Below, one piece after another: positions 46,232 to 57,470 of a stretch of DNA of 64,000 nucleotides (within the stretch, counting starts at the first letter, position 1; every line of letters begins with the position of its first letter). The translations under genes and the position numbers were made by a program. Where the stretch lies: the NCBI GenBank assembly GCA_025175895.1, contig CM046003.1, positions 49,036,335 to 49,100,334 of the forward strand, given 5' to 3'. This DNA comes from Wurfbainia villosa. Lineage: Eukaryota; Streptophyta; Magnoliopsida; Zingiberales; Zingiberaceae. The notes under the pieces were generated by a model that saw only the letters and a list, made by a program, of their open reading frames with translations, searched no databases and was not told the DNA's origin.

Positions 46232-47444
46232 TGTAAGATATCGGAAAATAAAAATACCCATTCTTAATTAAGAAATTTTCTTAGGTAAATTTTCAAGAAT
46301 TTTTAGGGATTTTTTTGGGATTAAACGGGGCTTGTACGAGATATTTATGGGGAAAAAAAATTTAATTTTCTAGTTAATGGATTAGGGTTTAATTAACCCT
46401 ATGTTTTAAATACCTAAACCACCACTCGTGGATTAGTAGTATTTCAGGTGTGTGTGTAGTTGCTCTGTTAGGGCTCCACGGTGGTCGCTCAAGTGATTGG
46501 TATTGCGACGTGGTAGCAGACAGGGATCCCTCCTTTGTCGTGAGAGGAGGAGATGAGACGAGGTGATGTCCCCCCATATATATACATGGGGTAGGAGGGT
46601 GATACTCGACATCTGTCCACTTAGTCGCGTAGGTGTAGTGGCGACGAGTGCTGATTATCGCGACCCTACCCACTCGGTAAACACGTATGACATGTCGGTG
46701 GCTTGGTAGCGTCGAGGGTGGCATAGGTGATTGCATCGTGTGCTTACGTTTTTCTTATATCATTGATTGTTGCACTTTTGGTTGTTGCGTATGATTGCAT
46801 GCATCTGAGAGGTATTATATGGTTTGTTTTGGTGATTCTTCATATGCTTGTGTGGATGTATTTTATGTCAGCTTAGGTGATTCTGGTATGTATAGTTCCA
46901 GGTATGTATTTTTGTTAAGAAATTATACCAGCATAATTATTATTGCTACTTATAGTTTGCTATGCATGATTATTAGATATCCGTTGAATTTTACTCACTC
47001 CGTTGATATCTCTTTTATTTCAGGACGAAGCCTTAGGAGTCCGATTGATCCTGATCAGCGACCGTCGTTTAGTTTTAACTTCTGCATGTTTTTTTTTGTT
47101 GTCTCTAGTACCCTATGTTCAATCTTGTAGTATTTTATGGTTGTTTGGTGGTACTTGTTTAAGTCTTTGTGGACTTTTTGTTTCGATTTGTTTTGGTTAT
47201 GTGTGTGGTTGTGTATTCCTGCTCAGATGGCAGAAGGGGTAAGTCTAGAGGTTTTAAACCTTTTATTTACTTTAGTTGTTGGCCTGAGGTCCATATTTTT
47301 TTTGCATTGTGTTTTTATGTTCCGGCCATGTTGGCTGATGTATAGTGGGCCGTGTGGGTCTTGTATATCGGTTTCAATTGTTTGTAGTACAGGGGAGGTG
47401 CTGTCCGATTTTTGTCGGACAAGTACCCCTCTCGGGGCGTGACA
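46232..47444 (+). mobile_element. Solo LTR nested in Q's 3' LTR
   Basis: 1213 bp, TGTAAGATATCGG to ...GGGGCGTGACA. The ends match those of Q's own LTR, so it is probably a related gypsy family. Flanks AACTT (46227-46231) and ACCTT (47445-47449) differ at one base. The unbroken 5' LTR of Q reads ACCTT at this place (near 38930), so the left copy mutated. No internal features. Confidence 0.85.
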
Positions 47445-48251
47445 ACCTTGATATTGAGTATGTTAGATCAGGTATGTTGTTGTATTTGTTGTTACTATGT
47501 TCACAAGATCGTGTATTAAATACAGAGGTAGTTTTACTCTATCCCGTCGTACGTGCTATATTGTTGTATATTTGTTCAGGCTGTTTAGGTTGTGTCATTG
47601 CGGACCATTCAGGTATGCCAGTACATTACATTATGTACATTTGATCAGTTGGTGGTTTATGCTCTGTTTAGATTTACATTGATAGTTGTTTGTTATCACC
47701 TCTACGACTGTATACCGTTGATCTCCATCTATATATATTTATTCATCTTCATTTGTATACCTGTTGCTCTACATATGCTATTTGTTCATGCACTATCTTT
47801 TATATTACCGCTGAATTTTATACTCACCACCACAGACCCTGGATTTTCTTGTCGCCCAGGTAATAGGTAGAAGATTCCTTGGATGCTCGGAGCACCGCTA
47901 GCTGATCCCATCTCACCTTGAGTATTTGGATTGAAATCCATATTGGTGTTGTATATTTTGGATTGTATGTTTTGGATTTTTATCCTATATTATTTCCGTT
48001 GTTTGGTAATCGGTTACGTTGTTATGTATTTGGTTTTGATCATGTTTTCTTGTCGTGTTAAAGTCGTATCGATACACATGTATTTGAGTCTTTGTATTTT
48101 TATTATTGTTGGTGTATTCCATTGTGACTTTGGTTATATAGTTCTGTATGTTGTGTGGTTGTGGCCGGAAGGCTATATATCAACAGGGAATATCACGTAC
48201 AGGGGAGATGCTATCCGATTTTCGGGCTCGACATACTCTCGGGGCGTGACA

Positions 48252-48992
48252 CAAGAAGTAAAACAAGTAAATGAAATGAAGCTATTGACAAAAAGCTAAA
48301 GACTCGGCGCGACATTGGCGTTACGGTGGTGTAGTTTTGTCGTTAGAAGCTTGGCGTTGTTGAAACACTTTGGGAGCAAGAATAGATGATCAAAAGAAGT
48401 GAAAAGCCTATTCTTTTATAGCCCTTCAAACCCTAGCTCGTTGACATCCAGATTTGGGTTAAAGCTCCACATCACCCCAAGATAAGGGGAGCTTATCTTG
48501 ACTTTCTTTGAGATGATCAACTTGACCAGTAGTCGACTGATGCCCTTTGGCAGTCGACCGCTGGTAGAAACAGTCGATTGTCAATGACCTTCAGTCTACT
48601 GCCAGCTTGATCACTCACCTACAAGATAGAGTTAGCACAGAAATGAAGAGTAATGATAAATACGATGATTCTTATCGTTCGATCTCGACCTAGACCTTCC
48701 TGCGGAAGTCTTAGTCGGATCGCTGCCTACGGTAGTCCCCATACGACGAACACGACCTTACCATTACTCCATACTCGGTGCTTGCTTCCGGTCGACACCG
48801 AGGTTCCTCGACTCCAACGAGGTTCTCTTGGTGTCGCCCAACCACCTCGGTTTCTCGTCTTGAAATTCTCAGCTTAGCTTAATCATTTCCTATACACTTA
48901 ACACAGCTCATGAGATAACAATAATAACTTAAATTTGAACCTTTGCTATAATCAAAATCTAGGTTCGATTATCTGGTGCCCCTACATCAACA
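48252..48992 (-). repeat. Reversed 3' LTR of element N, right piece
   Basis: Continues from 35870. On the minus strand it starts TGTTGATGTAGGGGCACCAG at 48992 after the polypurine tract AAAAAAGAGGGAGAT (48993-49007). The first 100 bases are clearly like those of LTRs H, I and J. It contains TAGTCGACTGATG at 48533 and a minus-strand TATAAAAG at 48414-48421. Total LTR without Q is about 1.07 kb. Confidence 0.8.
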
Positions 48993-49799
48993 ATCTCCCT
49001 CTTTTTTATTTATGGCAAACCGATTCAAAGTTAAGGAAAAATTAAGCATAAATAAGCATGTAATACTAAGTATAAGTACGCATGAATAATAAGTATGAAA
49101 GAAATATGAAAGTGTGTAAACATGAGTAAGTTAGTATGTGTAAGTAAGTGTGATTAAGCAAGTGTAAGTAAGTATGAATAATAAGTTCTTTTTCAACTCC
49201 TCCCCCTCAAGGTTACCTCCCCTTGACTTTAGGTGATTTTGAAAAATAAACTTATCTCTTACCCTTAATGTTTGGCCACTTAAAGAAAGTTAAGTCCACT
49301 TAAAAAACTTTTGATTCCTTAACTTTAGCCTCTCTTCTCCCCCTTTTGCCATATATCGAAAATACTTGGGGATTTATATAAAAAAACTTTAGAAACCCAT
49401 ATTTAGGATTAACATATGTTTGTAAGTCCAAGCATGTCCCTTTTAATTTTGAAAATAATAGTTTCAATATAAATTCAACTAATAGCATGTTCAACTCTTT
49501 TTGGCTTAATTGATATAAAATGGTCAATAAGTCTTGATGAGAGTTGGTTATTTTAAATAATTATACTCTATGACTCATATCAATGCACTTGATCTACATA
49601 TGAAATCAGGAGTAAGATCCTAATATCTCACACCCATCTATGTGGCTCAGTACACAAACTCATTGAACATATGTGTTGTGAAATGTGTTGGCTCCTTAAA
49701 TCTATAGTTGCATGCTTTTTAAGGTAAACACTAAGCTAGTTCCATGTAGCATGAAAAAGAAAATATAGAGTATAAATAAGAGTTGAGTCCTACTTTACT
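48993..49799 (-). other. Polypurine tract and non-coding 3' internal region of element N
   Basis: PPT at 48993-49007 on the minus strand. The rest is AT-rich, with GTAAGTATGAATAATAAG-like words, and has no ORF with recognisable features. Some SIRE elements have an env-like ORF here, but none is visible. Confidence 0.65.
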
Positions 49800-50131
49800 A
49801 TGCACATTCCTAATCTCCGTCTAAGCAGACTAAATTCTGCTTCAGGTAAGGGTTTCATGAAAATGTCTGTTAGGTTCGATTTTGACTTAACATACTCGAG
49901 TTTTATAATTCGATTAGCTACGTGTTCTCATATAAAGTGATGTTTAACCTCTATGTGTTTGGTTCTAGAGTGACAAATCGGATTCTTAGTTAGGTTAATA
50001 GAACTTATGTTATCAATTAAGATTTTAGTGTTACTAAAGCTTAAATGAATGTCTTGGAGAGTGTACTTCATCCAAAAAAGTTGAGCTACACACTCACCCA
50101 TTGCAACATACTCGGCTTCGGTGGTAGACAA
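49800..50131 (-). pseudogene. pol: RNase H of element N
   Basis: Open part 49928-50131 with STTEAEYVAMGECVAQ, IDNISSINLTKNP and HSRTKHIEVKHHFI, the C-terminal half of copia RNase H. The end of the domain can be followed out of frame to about 49800. The upstream half (50132-50337) is degraded. Confidence 0.82.
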
Positions 50132-50337
50132 GACAACACAATGTTATTTTCTACTACACCAGCTGACTAGACTCGAGTCTAGGAGTTGGCAATATCCACT
50201 CATGCTCTTCCTATCGAGTTTACTACCGACATAATACGAGTCGAAGTAGTCGATTAGTTCAAACTCGCTCGATCTAGGGTACCAAATTCCTACGTTTAGT
50301 GTTCCTTTTATGTATCTAAAAATTCATTTGACTAGCG

Positions 50338-50760
50338 TTAGGTGTGATTCTTTAGCGCAAGATTGAAATCTCGCACACATACTATGAAGAGTATATCAGG
50401 CCGACTCGCAGTTAAGTATAGAAGGTTACCTATTACGCTCCTATAGTATTTTAAATCTATTGCTTCTCCTTCTAAGTCTTCTCCTATGTTTACATTAGTA
50501 GCCATTGGTGTATTAATCTTCTTAGCATTTTGCATTCCAAACTTACTAATTAGTTCCTCAGCATATTTATGTTGATGTAAATAAATTCCTTCTCTAGTTT
50601 GTTTGATTTGTAACCCTAAGAAATAGGTAAGTTCTCCTACTAAGTTCATTTCATATTCACTTTCCATTAGTGAAATGAACTCGTTTAACAATTGTGTTGG
50701 TTGTTCCAAAGATTATGTCATCTACATAAATTTGTGCAATGAAGATTTCTTTTCCTATGG
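50338..50760 (-). pseudogene. pol: Reverse transcriptase C-terminal half of element N (SIRE-like)
   Basis: Minus strand. IYVDDIIFGT can be read at about 50715-50750, then a frame change, then EYEMNLVGELTYFLGLQIKQ, GIYLHQHKYAEELISKFGM, TPMATN and YRSVIGNLLYLTASRPDI at 50338-50709. These wordings are typical of the SIRE lineage. Confidence 0.85.
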
Positions 50761-51215
50761 ATTTTACAAAAAGGGTTGGGTCAACTAAACCTTGATTAAA
50801 TCCCTTAGACTCAAGGTAGATTGAAAGCCTTTCATACCAAACTCTAGGAGCTTGCTTTAATCCATATAAGACTTTTCTAAGTTTGAAGACATGTTAGGTT
50901 TGTCTAGACTCTCAAATCCAGGTGATTGACTAACATAAACTTCTTCCTTAATAAATCCATTCAAAAATGCTGACTTAATATCCATTTGAAATAATTTGTA
51001 ACCTCGATGTGTAGCGTAGGCTAATAACATTCTAATTGATTCAAGTCTAGCTACGGATGCATATGTCTCATCATAATCTAACCTTTCGATTTGACTGAAC
51101 CCTTTAGCAACTAACCCAACTTTATTCTTGATTACTTCTCCTTTGTCATCAAGTTTATTTCGAAATATCCACTTAGTCCCAATAATCATTTTTTCCTTTA
51201 GGTGGGGGTACTAAT
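50761..51215 (-). pseudogene. pol: Reverse transcriptase N-terminal half of element N
   Basis: 50857-51189 shows GTKWIFRNKLDDKGEV, DYDETYASVARLESIRMLLAYA, FQMDIKSAFLNGFIKEEVYV and SPGFESLD. The frame shifts near 50860 inside the YGLKQAPR block. Pol is cut at 51215 by insertion of element G, so protease, integrase and gag of N are not in the window. Confidence 0.85.
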
Positions 51216-52377
51216 TGTTAGGGCAATCTCTTGCCATGATAAGGTTTTGATGTGTGTGGCAAAGGGTTTAAGTTAGAGTGTTATTATGGTTTGATATGTG
51301 CGTTGGAGTCTTGCAGGACTTAGTAATTCGCACATGAAGTCTTGGCGGGTTCACCACTCATTACCTCGTGCTTGAGTCGGAGGAGCATTGCAGAGCCGTG
51401 TGCTTGATGCTGCCGAGGGACCGCCGGACGAGATGACTTGAAGCGAAGCCAAGGAAGCAGACTTCGGAGGCAAGAGACGCGAAGGAGCATTGCAGAGCCG
51501 TGCACCTGATGCTGCCGAGGGACGTGGCCGCGAACGAAGAGAGCTTCGGCGAGGGACTTCGAGTGAGATGAGAGAATGAGTGAATTGTAAGTAGCTCATT
51601 AGGTGAACTTGGCCGAATGGCTAAGTGTCAGATGAGTTTTCTCGACATCAATCGATCGCATGGAATGACAATGATCGCTTCGAAGTCGAATGGGTTTGAG
51701 TATCCAATCGATGGGTTTATGCTCGCAGCTGATCGCCATGGAATGACAATGATCGCAGAGGATGTCGCGGCACAAATCGCCGTAGCCGATCGGGCGCGGT
51801 CGACTACGAGGAGGCGATGACCGATGAGGTCCATCAATCGACCGCTAAGTGTTTCGTTGGACTACAACGGTCGGATTCGACGCGTTTTGAGGCCGTGAGT
51901 GCGCGATGATCGCTAAGGGCAACAGTCGATTGGTGGCGGCCAATGGGAAGAAAAGCTTTCTCTATAAAAAGAGAGAGTGTGGGGCTTTGAGAGAAAAATG
52001 CTTATGCTTTAAGTGATCATCCAAGTGCCCCACAAGCTTCAAACTCTTCTTACTTGCTTTTACTTCATTTCTATTGTAAGAAGAGTGATCTTGATTTGTA
52101 AAGGTTACCTCCACCTAGCTTGGTGCAAAGGAGAGACCAATAGTGGATTGGTTTTGGCGGAGTGATTCACCGAGGATGAATCAGGGACTGTGGATTAGTG
52201 GCGTAGTTGTGAACCATGTTATACTAGCTTGTTAGCATTGTTTATATTATTCTTTGTTCATTTGCTTGTCTTTATTAGTATTCCGCTTGCGCTAACAATT
52301 GTGTAGACGAGCAAATTCCACCATCCAACAATAAAGGGCTATTCACCCCCCTCTAGCCGGCCGATCAATCTCCTACA
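51216..52377 (+). repeat. 5' LTR of element G
   Basis: 1162 bp, TGTTAGGGCAATCTCTTGCC to ...CTCCTACA. A duplication of about 100 bases shows as GGAGCATTGCAGAGCCGTG at 51382 and again at 51484. TATA box TATAAAAA at 51963-51970. R/U5 has GGGCTATTCACCCCCCTCTAGCC. The start is very like that of L (19907, minus). Confidence 0.88.
51963..51970 (+). promoter_or_regulatory. TATA box of LTR G
   Basis: TATAAAAA followed by GAGAGAGTG, about 415 bases before the LTR end. Confidence 0.6.
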
Positions 52378-52379
52378 AG

Positions 52380-52391
52380 TGGTATCAGAGC
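52380..52391 (+). promoter_or_regulatory. Primer-binding site of element G
   Basis: TGGTATCAGAGC, perfect core for initiator tRNA-Met, two bases after the LTR. Confidence 0.88.
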
Positions 52392-52436
52392 TAAGGAAAG
52401 CTTGTCAAGGACTCACCGCCACAACAAGCACATTCA

Positions 52437-54152
52437 ATGATGGCCGGCTCAAACATTCACCCACCAAAATTCGAAGGCGAATTCTCTTGGTGGAAAAAGA
52501 GAATGGAGGTATTCTTTGAAACCCACTTTGAAATTTTATTAATTATGGAAAACGGTTTCGAGTTGCCTAGGAATGAAGATGGGGAGCCATTGGAGAAAGC
52601 AAGGTGGAGCAAGAGTCAAAGAGAAGAATACTTGGCAAATTCAAAGGCCAAGCACCACCTCTACAATGTGCTTCCCCAACACGAGGTGAATAGGATAGGG
52701 GAATGCTCTAGTGCAAAGGAGATGTGAGAGAAGCTAGTAGAGCTCCATGAAGGTACCTCGGAGGCCAAGCTTGCAAGAAGAGACCTCCTCCGCTCCCAAC
52801 TATCCAACATAAAATTAGAAAAGGGAGAAAAGGTAACCTCATTGTATTCTAGGTTTAAAGAAATTTTGATTGGACTAACAAGTGTAGGAGAAAAACTTTC
52901 GAACCGGGATATGCTTATGAAAGCAATCGACGCTTTTCCCCGGTCGTTGAAATGGAGTTCAATGGTGGACTCCTTCTACATGTCCAAGAACTTGGAAGTG
53001 AGCACATTGGAGGAGTTCTTCTCAACAATGGAGCTCCACGAAACGAGGCTTGAAGGAATACAAGAAGAGCCAAAGTTTCAACCTTCAAGAGGAGTAGCCT
53101 TGATGGCACACAAGGGGAAGAAGAAGATAGAGATCCCCTCCTCCTCCGATGAAGCGTCCTCCTCCTCCTCCATGGATAGCACGGAAGAAGCCTATATGGT
53201 AAGTAGGGTAAGGCGTGCATTAAAAGGTTTTCATTTTAATAAATCTAATCATAGGAGGAGAAGAACAAGGGGAAAGGTAATTTGTTACAATTGCTAAGGA
53301 GAGGGACACATAAGGGACAATTGTCCTCTCCTAAGCAAGAGCAAAGAAGAGAGGAAGAAGAAAGAAGAAAAGAAGAAGAAAAAGGGGAGCAAAAAGAAGG
53401 AAGAAGAGAAGAAGGCCAAAGAAAAAGGGAAGGCCAAGACATTAAAAGCAAGGACTTGGGATGACCCTTCCTCCTCCTCATCATCATCATTCGAGGAAGA
53501 AAACACATTTGTCACCAACTTAGCATTGATGGCATTTGACGACTTGGATTGCTCCTCCTCCGAAAATGAAGGATCAAGTTCAAGTGAAGGGAGCTCAAGT
53601 GAAGGGGGAGCCTCCTCTACCTCCTCATTCGAAGAAGAGGACATGGAAACTATGGTAACTAACCTTTCACCTAGTAAAATAGTTTCTATGATTTCTAGCC
53701 TCACTAAGGACCTATTTAGAGCAAAGAAAAAGAATAAAAGCATGCTTGATCAAATTAAGGAATTAGAAGAAAAATTAGAAAAAGTATGTCTTAATGATAA
53801 TAATGATGATGCATGCTCACATGATCTTTATGTGTCATTAGATGTTAATGATGCATGCATAGAAGAAAATAGAGCTTTAAGGGAAAAGGTAGACTATTTG
53901 ACAAAAGCCTTAGAAAAATTCACTATTGGCTCAAACACTTTGAACATGATCATAGGGAGCCAAAGAGCAAGTTTTAACAAAAAATGCCTAGGATATAAGG
54001 AAAAGAAAAATAAAAAGGCCTATAAATGCCTAATTGCTAGGGGACAAGAAAAGAAGAAGGTAATAGCTAGAAAATGGATTCCTAAGGAATTTCTAGTGAA
54101 CCCCATAGGCAAGAATTTGTATTGGGTTTCAAAATCCATCCTTAAGGGTTAG
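52437..54152 (+). pseudogene. gag: Gag of element G with two in-frame stops
   Basis: One frame of 572 codons from ATG 52437 to TAG 54152, interrupted by TGA at 52725-52727 and TAA at 53295-53297 with no frameshift. The N-terminal capsid region has PKFEGEFSWWKKRMEVFF and KAKHHLYNVLP. After the first stop are LVELHEGTSEAKL and the capsid C-terminal helices. The CCHC knuckle spans the second stop: CYNC, stop, GEGHIRDNC. Then a very Lys/Glu-rich stretch, a Ser-rich acidic part (53540-53640), a coiled coil (about 53730-53790 and 53865-53915) and the tail WIPKEFLVNP...LYWVSKS. This tail matches the tail of gag in P and J. No protease follows. Confidence 0.88.
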
Positions 54153-55388
54153 AAAAACCCTAGGATAGTCAACCATATGCAATTTACCTATATCATATGT
54201 TGGTTGACTTAGGATGGCGGGACAATGTTTTTGGAATAGTGTTAGGTGATGATAATGTGCCTATAAATAGATAATAATGCTTAAATCATGATAGTTAATG
54301 AAATTTCTATGTATGTTTGAAATCATGATTTATGATTTTGATATTTGGTACATAATCATGAGAAATAGGATTTAAATCATGCTTTAGGTGATACTTGACT
54401 TATTATCATATTTAATACCTAATGCATGATTATTATTTGGTGAATACATTTGTTTCATGATCATAATGTGAAATCAGTTCATATATGTCTTTATGATCAT
54501 GAGGATTGATAGGATGATACTTAACCTTGATAGAATTACATGAAAATAATGGTTAAGTACATTCAAATACCTTTAGGATACATCTCACACTCACAATAGG
54601 CTACCTTGATTGAAAACTTAGCATGAGTGAGATGTTAGGATGATACAAATGTCCACTAGTGCCTATGACATTTAGATGGTCATTTAAAGTATCAAAATAG
54701 CAATAATAGACTAATCATGGGGAATACTTATGTTTAATTCATAGACATATTGCCCAAAGATCATGGTTGGATATTTCATATGTTTTCAAAACAATTTCTT
54801 ACTTTAAAATCCATGTATTTATGTTTTGAAACAATCCAAAGCAAGACTAGGTGTTAAAATGGATACTAACATACTCAAAAACTAATGGTTTTTAAAGCTT
54901 TTGGATTTTTAGCAAATCTCAGAAAATATAATATTTTTTCTTGAAAAACTATTTTTCATTGATAGATATACTTACAAGAAATGTGTTTCCCAAATTTCAC
55001 TATTTTTAGAATTTTTTGGAATTTATAATGCATTTCTGAAAATTTATCCAGAAAATCAGAATTTCGGAATTCATTGTGCGATCATTGCCATCGATAGCAA
55101 TGATCATTGCTCCTGAAAAATAGCCCAACAACTTCTGATACACGGTTTTAAGGCATGTTTTTGGTTATGTTTCTCTCTAGACTTGATGCCATGATATATA
55201 AATTTGTTTTTAATCTTTTTGATGGTGTCAAAGGGGGAGAAAACTATATGTTTAAGTAAGGGGGAACATATTTAGGGGGAGTTTCATGTATTAAGGGGGA
55301 GAGTTACTAATCATATTTATTTACATGCTTTCCTCTCTTAATGTTATGTCAAATATTTTTACCTAACTTAAACGGATTGCCACACATC
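54153..55388 (+). other. Non-coding region between gag and PPT of element G
   Basis: AT-rich, no ORF, no pol motif. Contains several AAGGGGGAG blocks near 55215-55305, as in the same part of P. The words AGGATGATAC and CATGATTAT recur. Confidence 0.75.
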
Positions 55389-55402
55389 AAAAAGGGGGAG
55401 AT
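55389..55402 (+). promoter_or_regulatory. Polypurine tract of element G
   Basis: AAAAAGGGGGAGAT, identical to A and P, before TGTTAGGGCAATC. Confidence 0.9.
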
Positions 55403-55671
55403 TGTTAGGGCAATCTCTTGCCATGATAAGGTTTTGATGTGTGTGGCAAAGAGTTTAAGTTAGGGTGTTATTATGGTTTGATATGTGCGTTGGAGTCTTG
55501 CAGGACTTAGTAATTTGCACATGGAGTCATAGCGGGTTCACCACTCATTACCTCGTGCTTGAGTCGGAGAAGGAGCATTGTAGAGCCGTGCGCTTGATGC
55601 TGCCGAGGGATCGCCAGACGAGATGACTTGAAGCGAAGCCAAGGAAGCAGACTTCGGAGGCAAGAGACGCG
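55403..55671 (+). repeat. 3' LTR of element G, first 269 bases
   Basis: Matches 51216-51482 with few differences, then breaks at ...GAGACGCG where LTR H begins. The remainder is not seen in the window. Confidence 0.88.
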
Positions 55672-56768
55672 TGTTGGTGCAGGGGCACTAGATAATCGAA
55701 CCTGTATTTTGATTATGGCAAAGACACAAAGTTAAGTTTACATCATTATCTCACGAGCTATCGAGTGTGCAGAAAAGTATTAATGCTGGAGCTGAAGGCT
55801 AGCGACACCCGGAGGAAGCCGCGGTGGTCGGGCGACACTCGAGTGACTTCGGAGGGAGCCGAAGGAATCGAGTGGAAGGCCAGAAGCGAGAGCTACTATC
55901 GAGGTAAGCTCGTGTGAGTGAGAGATTGTAAGGTCGTGTCCTCTTTACGAGGATGACCGTAGGTGGCGATTCGACTAAGACTTCCTGTGGAAGGTCTAGG
56001 TCGAGATCGGACGGTTAGAAACCGTCGCATTTATCATTTTCCGAGCTAACCTCTTACTGCAGGGAAGTGGCGGTCAGCCGGGCTGACATTAGGCGATATC
56101 GGATTATCGCTGATCGATGAGAGGCATCATCGATCGTATCATCGGATCGATGAGAGGCATCAGTCGACTGATGGCGATGATTCAGCTTTTGCGCTAGGTC
56201 AAAACGGATAACGTTTGACGCGGCCACTTCGCGATAAAATTTGAACAACTTCGTGATCCATTCCAAAAAAAGGGGAGGGGAGACAAATTCAAAGGCCAAA
56301 GTCTATAAAAGGAGGAGGATTCCAACTCCAAAATTACATCAAGATTATTCATCAAGTGCTCCTACAACGCCAACGCTCCAACATCGTCATAACGCCGACG
56401 CGACGCCAAGTTTCGATCTTCTTCGTCGGCAGCAGAATCAAGTAATATTTTTGATATTGTATTCTTTATTTTTCTTCATAAACGAGGTGAGGTAGGCTTG
56501 TTGCCTCATCCTTGTATATTCGGTTTTGTGATCGTTGTCTCCTACCTCCAACGAGGAGGAGACGTTATAGTGCTTTGCCCTCCGTACGCGGTCTAGGACC
56601 GATAGGGCCTTGGAGTAGCAACCGTTGGGTTGTGAACCAAGTAAAATAAATGTGTTCATTTATTTTCCACTGTGCTTACTCGTTTACTTGTGTATCAACG
56701 AACGAATTCGAACGAAAGATTTACGATCGCTATTCACCCCCCCTCTAGCGACGCTTCTCGATCCAACA
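55672..56768 (+). repeat. 5' LTR of element H
   Basis: 1097 bp, TGTTGGTGCAGGGGCACTAG to ...TCGATCCAACA. Nearly identical to LTR J, with an extra stretch near 56080-56160 (GATCGATGAGAGGCATCA twice). TATA box TATAAAA at 56304-56310, TCAGTCGACTGATG at 56160. Confidence 0.88.
56304..56310 (+). promoter_or_regulatory. TATA box of LTR H
   Basis: TATAAAA followed by GGAGGAGG. The same position in J is 61152-61158. Confidence 0.6.
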
Positions 56769-56769
56769 A

Positions 56770-56783
56770 TTGGTATTAGAGCG
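56770..56783 (+). promoter_or_regulatory. Primer-binding site of element H
   Basis: TTGGTATTAGAGCG, one base off the form in J (TTGGTATCAGAGCG). Confidence 0.75.
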
Positions 56784-57043
56784 GGGGCGCTAAGATTTGG
56801 TGAAACCACCGATCTAGCACGTTTTGGTTTTCCGTTCGTATTTTTCGATTCGTATTTTTTTTAGGTCTTTTTCCTTCTGCACTACTAATCCAAGACGAAG
56901 TCTTGGTACGTTTCTTTTGGTTGTGTGCTTGCAAGTTTTCTCTCTTGGAGTAGCTGACGGTAAAACGGCCATAACTTTTCGCACAAGTGGACTCACATAA
57001 CAATCTACCTACCAAATCGAAGCTCTCTGAGAGATCTACATTA

Positions 57044-57470
57044 TAAAGTCCGTAGATGTTGACTTTATAAAGAGAGTTTGATCTATACTACCCCTTTTGA
57101 AATCCTTAGAGATTAGGAAAGATGACAATCTTTCATACCAAGCCCGGGGAGCTTGTTTCAAACCATATAAGGTTTTCCTAAGCTTGTATACATGGTTTGG
57201 GTAGTCCATATTTTCAAACCCGGGAGGTTGTTCTACATACACCTCTTCCTTAATAAACCCATTTAGGAATGCCGATTTGACATCCATTTGATGGAGTTTG
57301 AAACCCATATAGGAGGCATATGCTAAAAGTATTCTAATGGACTCTAACCTAGCAACCGGGGCATATGTTTCATCATAATCAAGTCCTTCAACTTGATTAA
57401 AACCCCTTGCAACTAATCGTGCTTTATTTCTAGTGATATTCCGTTGGTCATCTAGTTTGTTCCTAAAGAC
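57044..57470 (-). pseudogene. pol: Inverted RT fragment (copia, SIRE-like)
   Basis: 57044-57308 reads FKLHQMDVKSAFLNGFIKEE, QPPGFENMDYPNHVYKL and TLYGLKQAPRAWYERL, the middle of RT. Upstream, out of frame, are pieces of the ARLVA and DETYAPVARLESIR blocks. The fragment ends before the YVDD active site, where it joins the leader of H in opposite orientation. Confidence 0.85.

Larger units (their letters stand above)
35871..48251 (+). mobile_element. Element Q: Ty3/gypsy chromovirus (Tekay/Del-like), decayed, long LTRs
   Basis: 12.4 kb with exact TSD CAAGA (35866-35870, 48252-48256). LTRs 35871-39713 and 43570-48251, each about 3.4 kb after removing later insertions (a MITE in the first, a solo LTR in the second). 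PBS TGGTATCAGAGCCCTAGG, 3.86 kb internal with worn gag, RT and integrase, and a PPT before the 3' LTR. The TGTGAGATATC start and GGGCGTGACA end plus the integrase wording suggest Tekay/Del. No chromodomain can be made out. Confidence 0.88.
43570..48251 (+). repeat. 3' LTR of element Q, with a solo LTR inside
   Basis: 4682 bp, about 3464 bp without the solo LTR (46232-47444) and its duplicated bases. It aligns end to end with the 5' LTR with many point differences, so Q is not recent. Ends ...GGGGCGTGACA before TSD CAAGA. Confidence 0.88.
51216..55671 (+). mobile_element. Element G: non-autonomous copia element with gag and no pol, 3' LTR cut
   Basis: 5' LTR 51216-52377, PBS 52380-52391, gag with two stops, 1.2 kb non-coding, PPT 55389-55402, 3' LTR from 55403 cut at 55671 by element H. 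The left flank CTAAT (51211-51215) is the expected target duplication, but its partner is out of reach. No pol motif lies between gag and PPT. Same design as element P but a different LTR family. Confidence 0.85.
55672..57043 (+). mobile_element. Element H: 5' LTR, PBS and leader only
   Basis: LTR 55672-56768, PBS 56770-56783, then 260 bases of leader almost identical to that of J (61631-61890). At about 57043 the match to J stops (AGATCTACAT) and an inverted pol fragment begins. No gag is present. Left flank ACGCG (55667-55671) would be the target duplication. Confidence 0.75.

Noticed and set aside
48993..49799. env-like ORF after pol in SIRE-type element N
   Set aside because: Expected in some SIRE elements, but no frame longer than about 75 codons and no transmembrane pattern was seen.
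53294..53743. Antisense ORFs rich in Ser, Leu and Phe (also 52915-53220)
   Set aside because: They are shadows of the Lys/Glu- and Ser-rich part of gag in element G.
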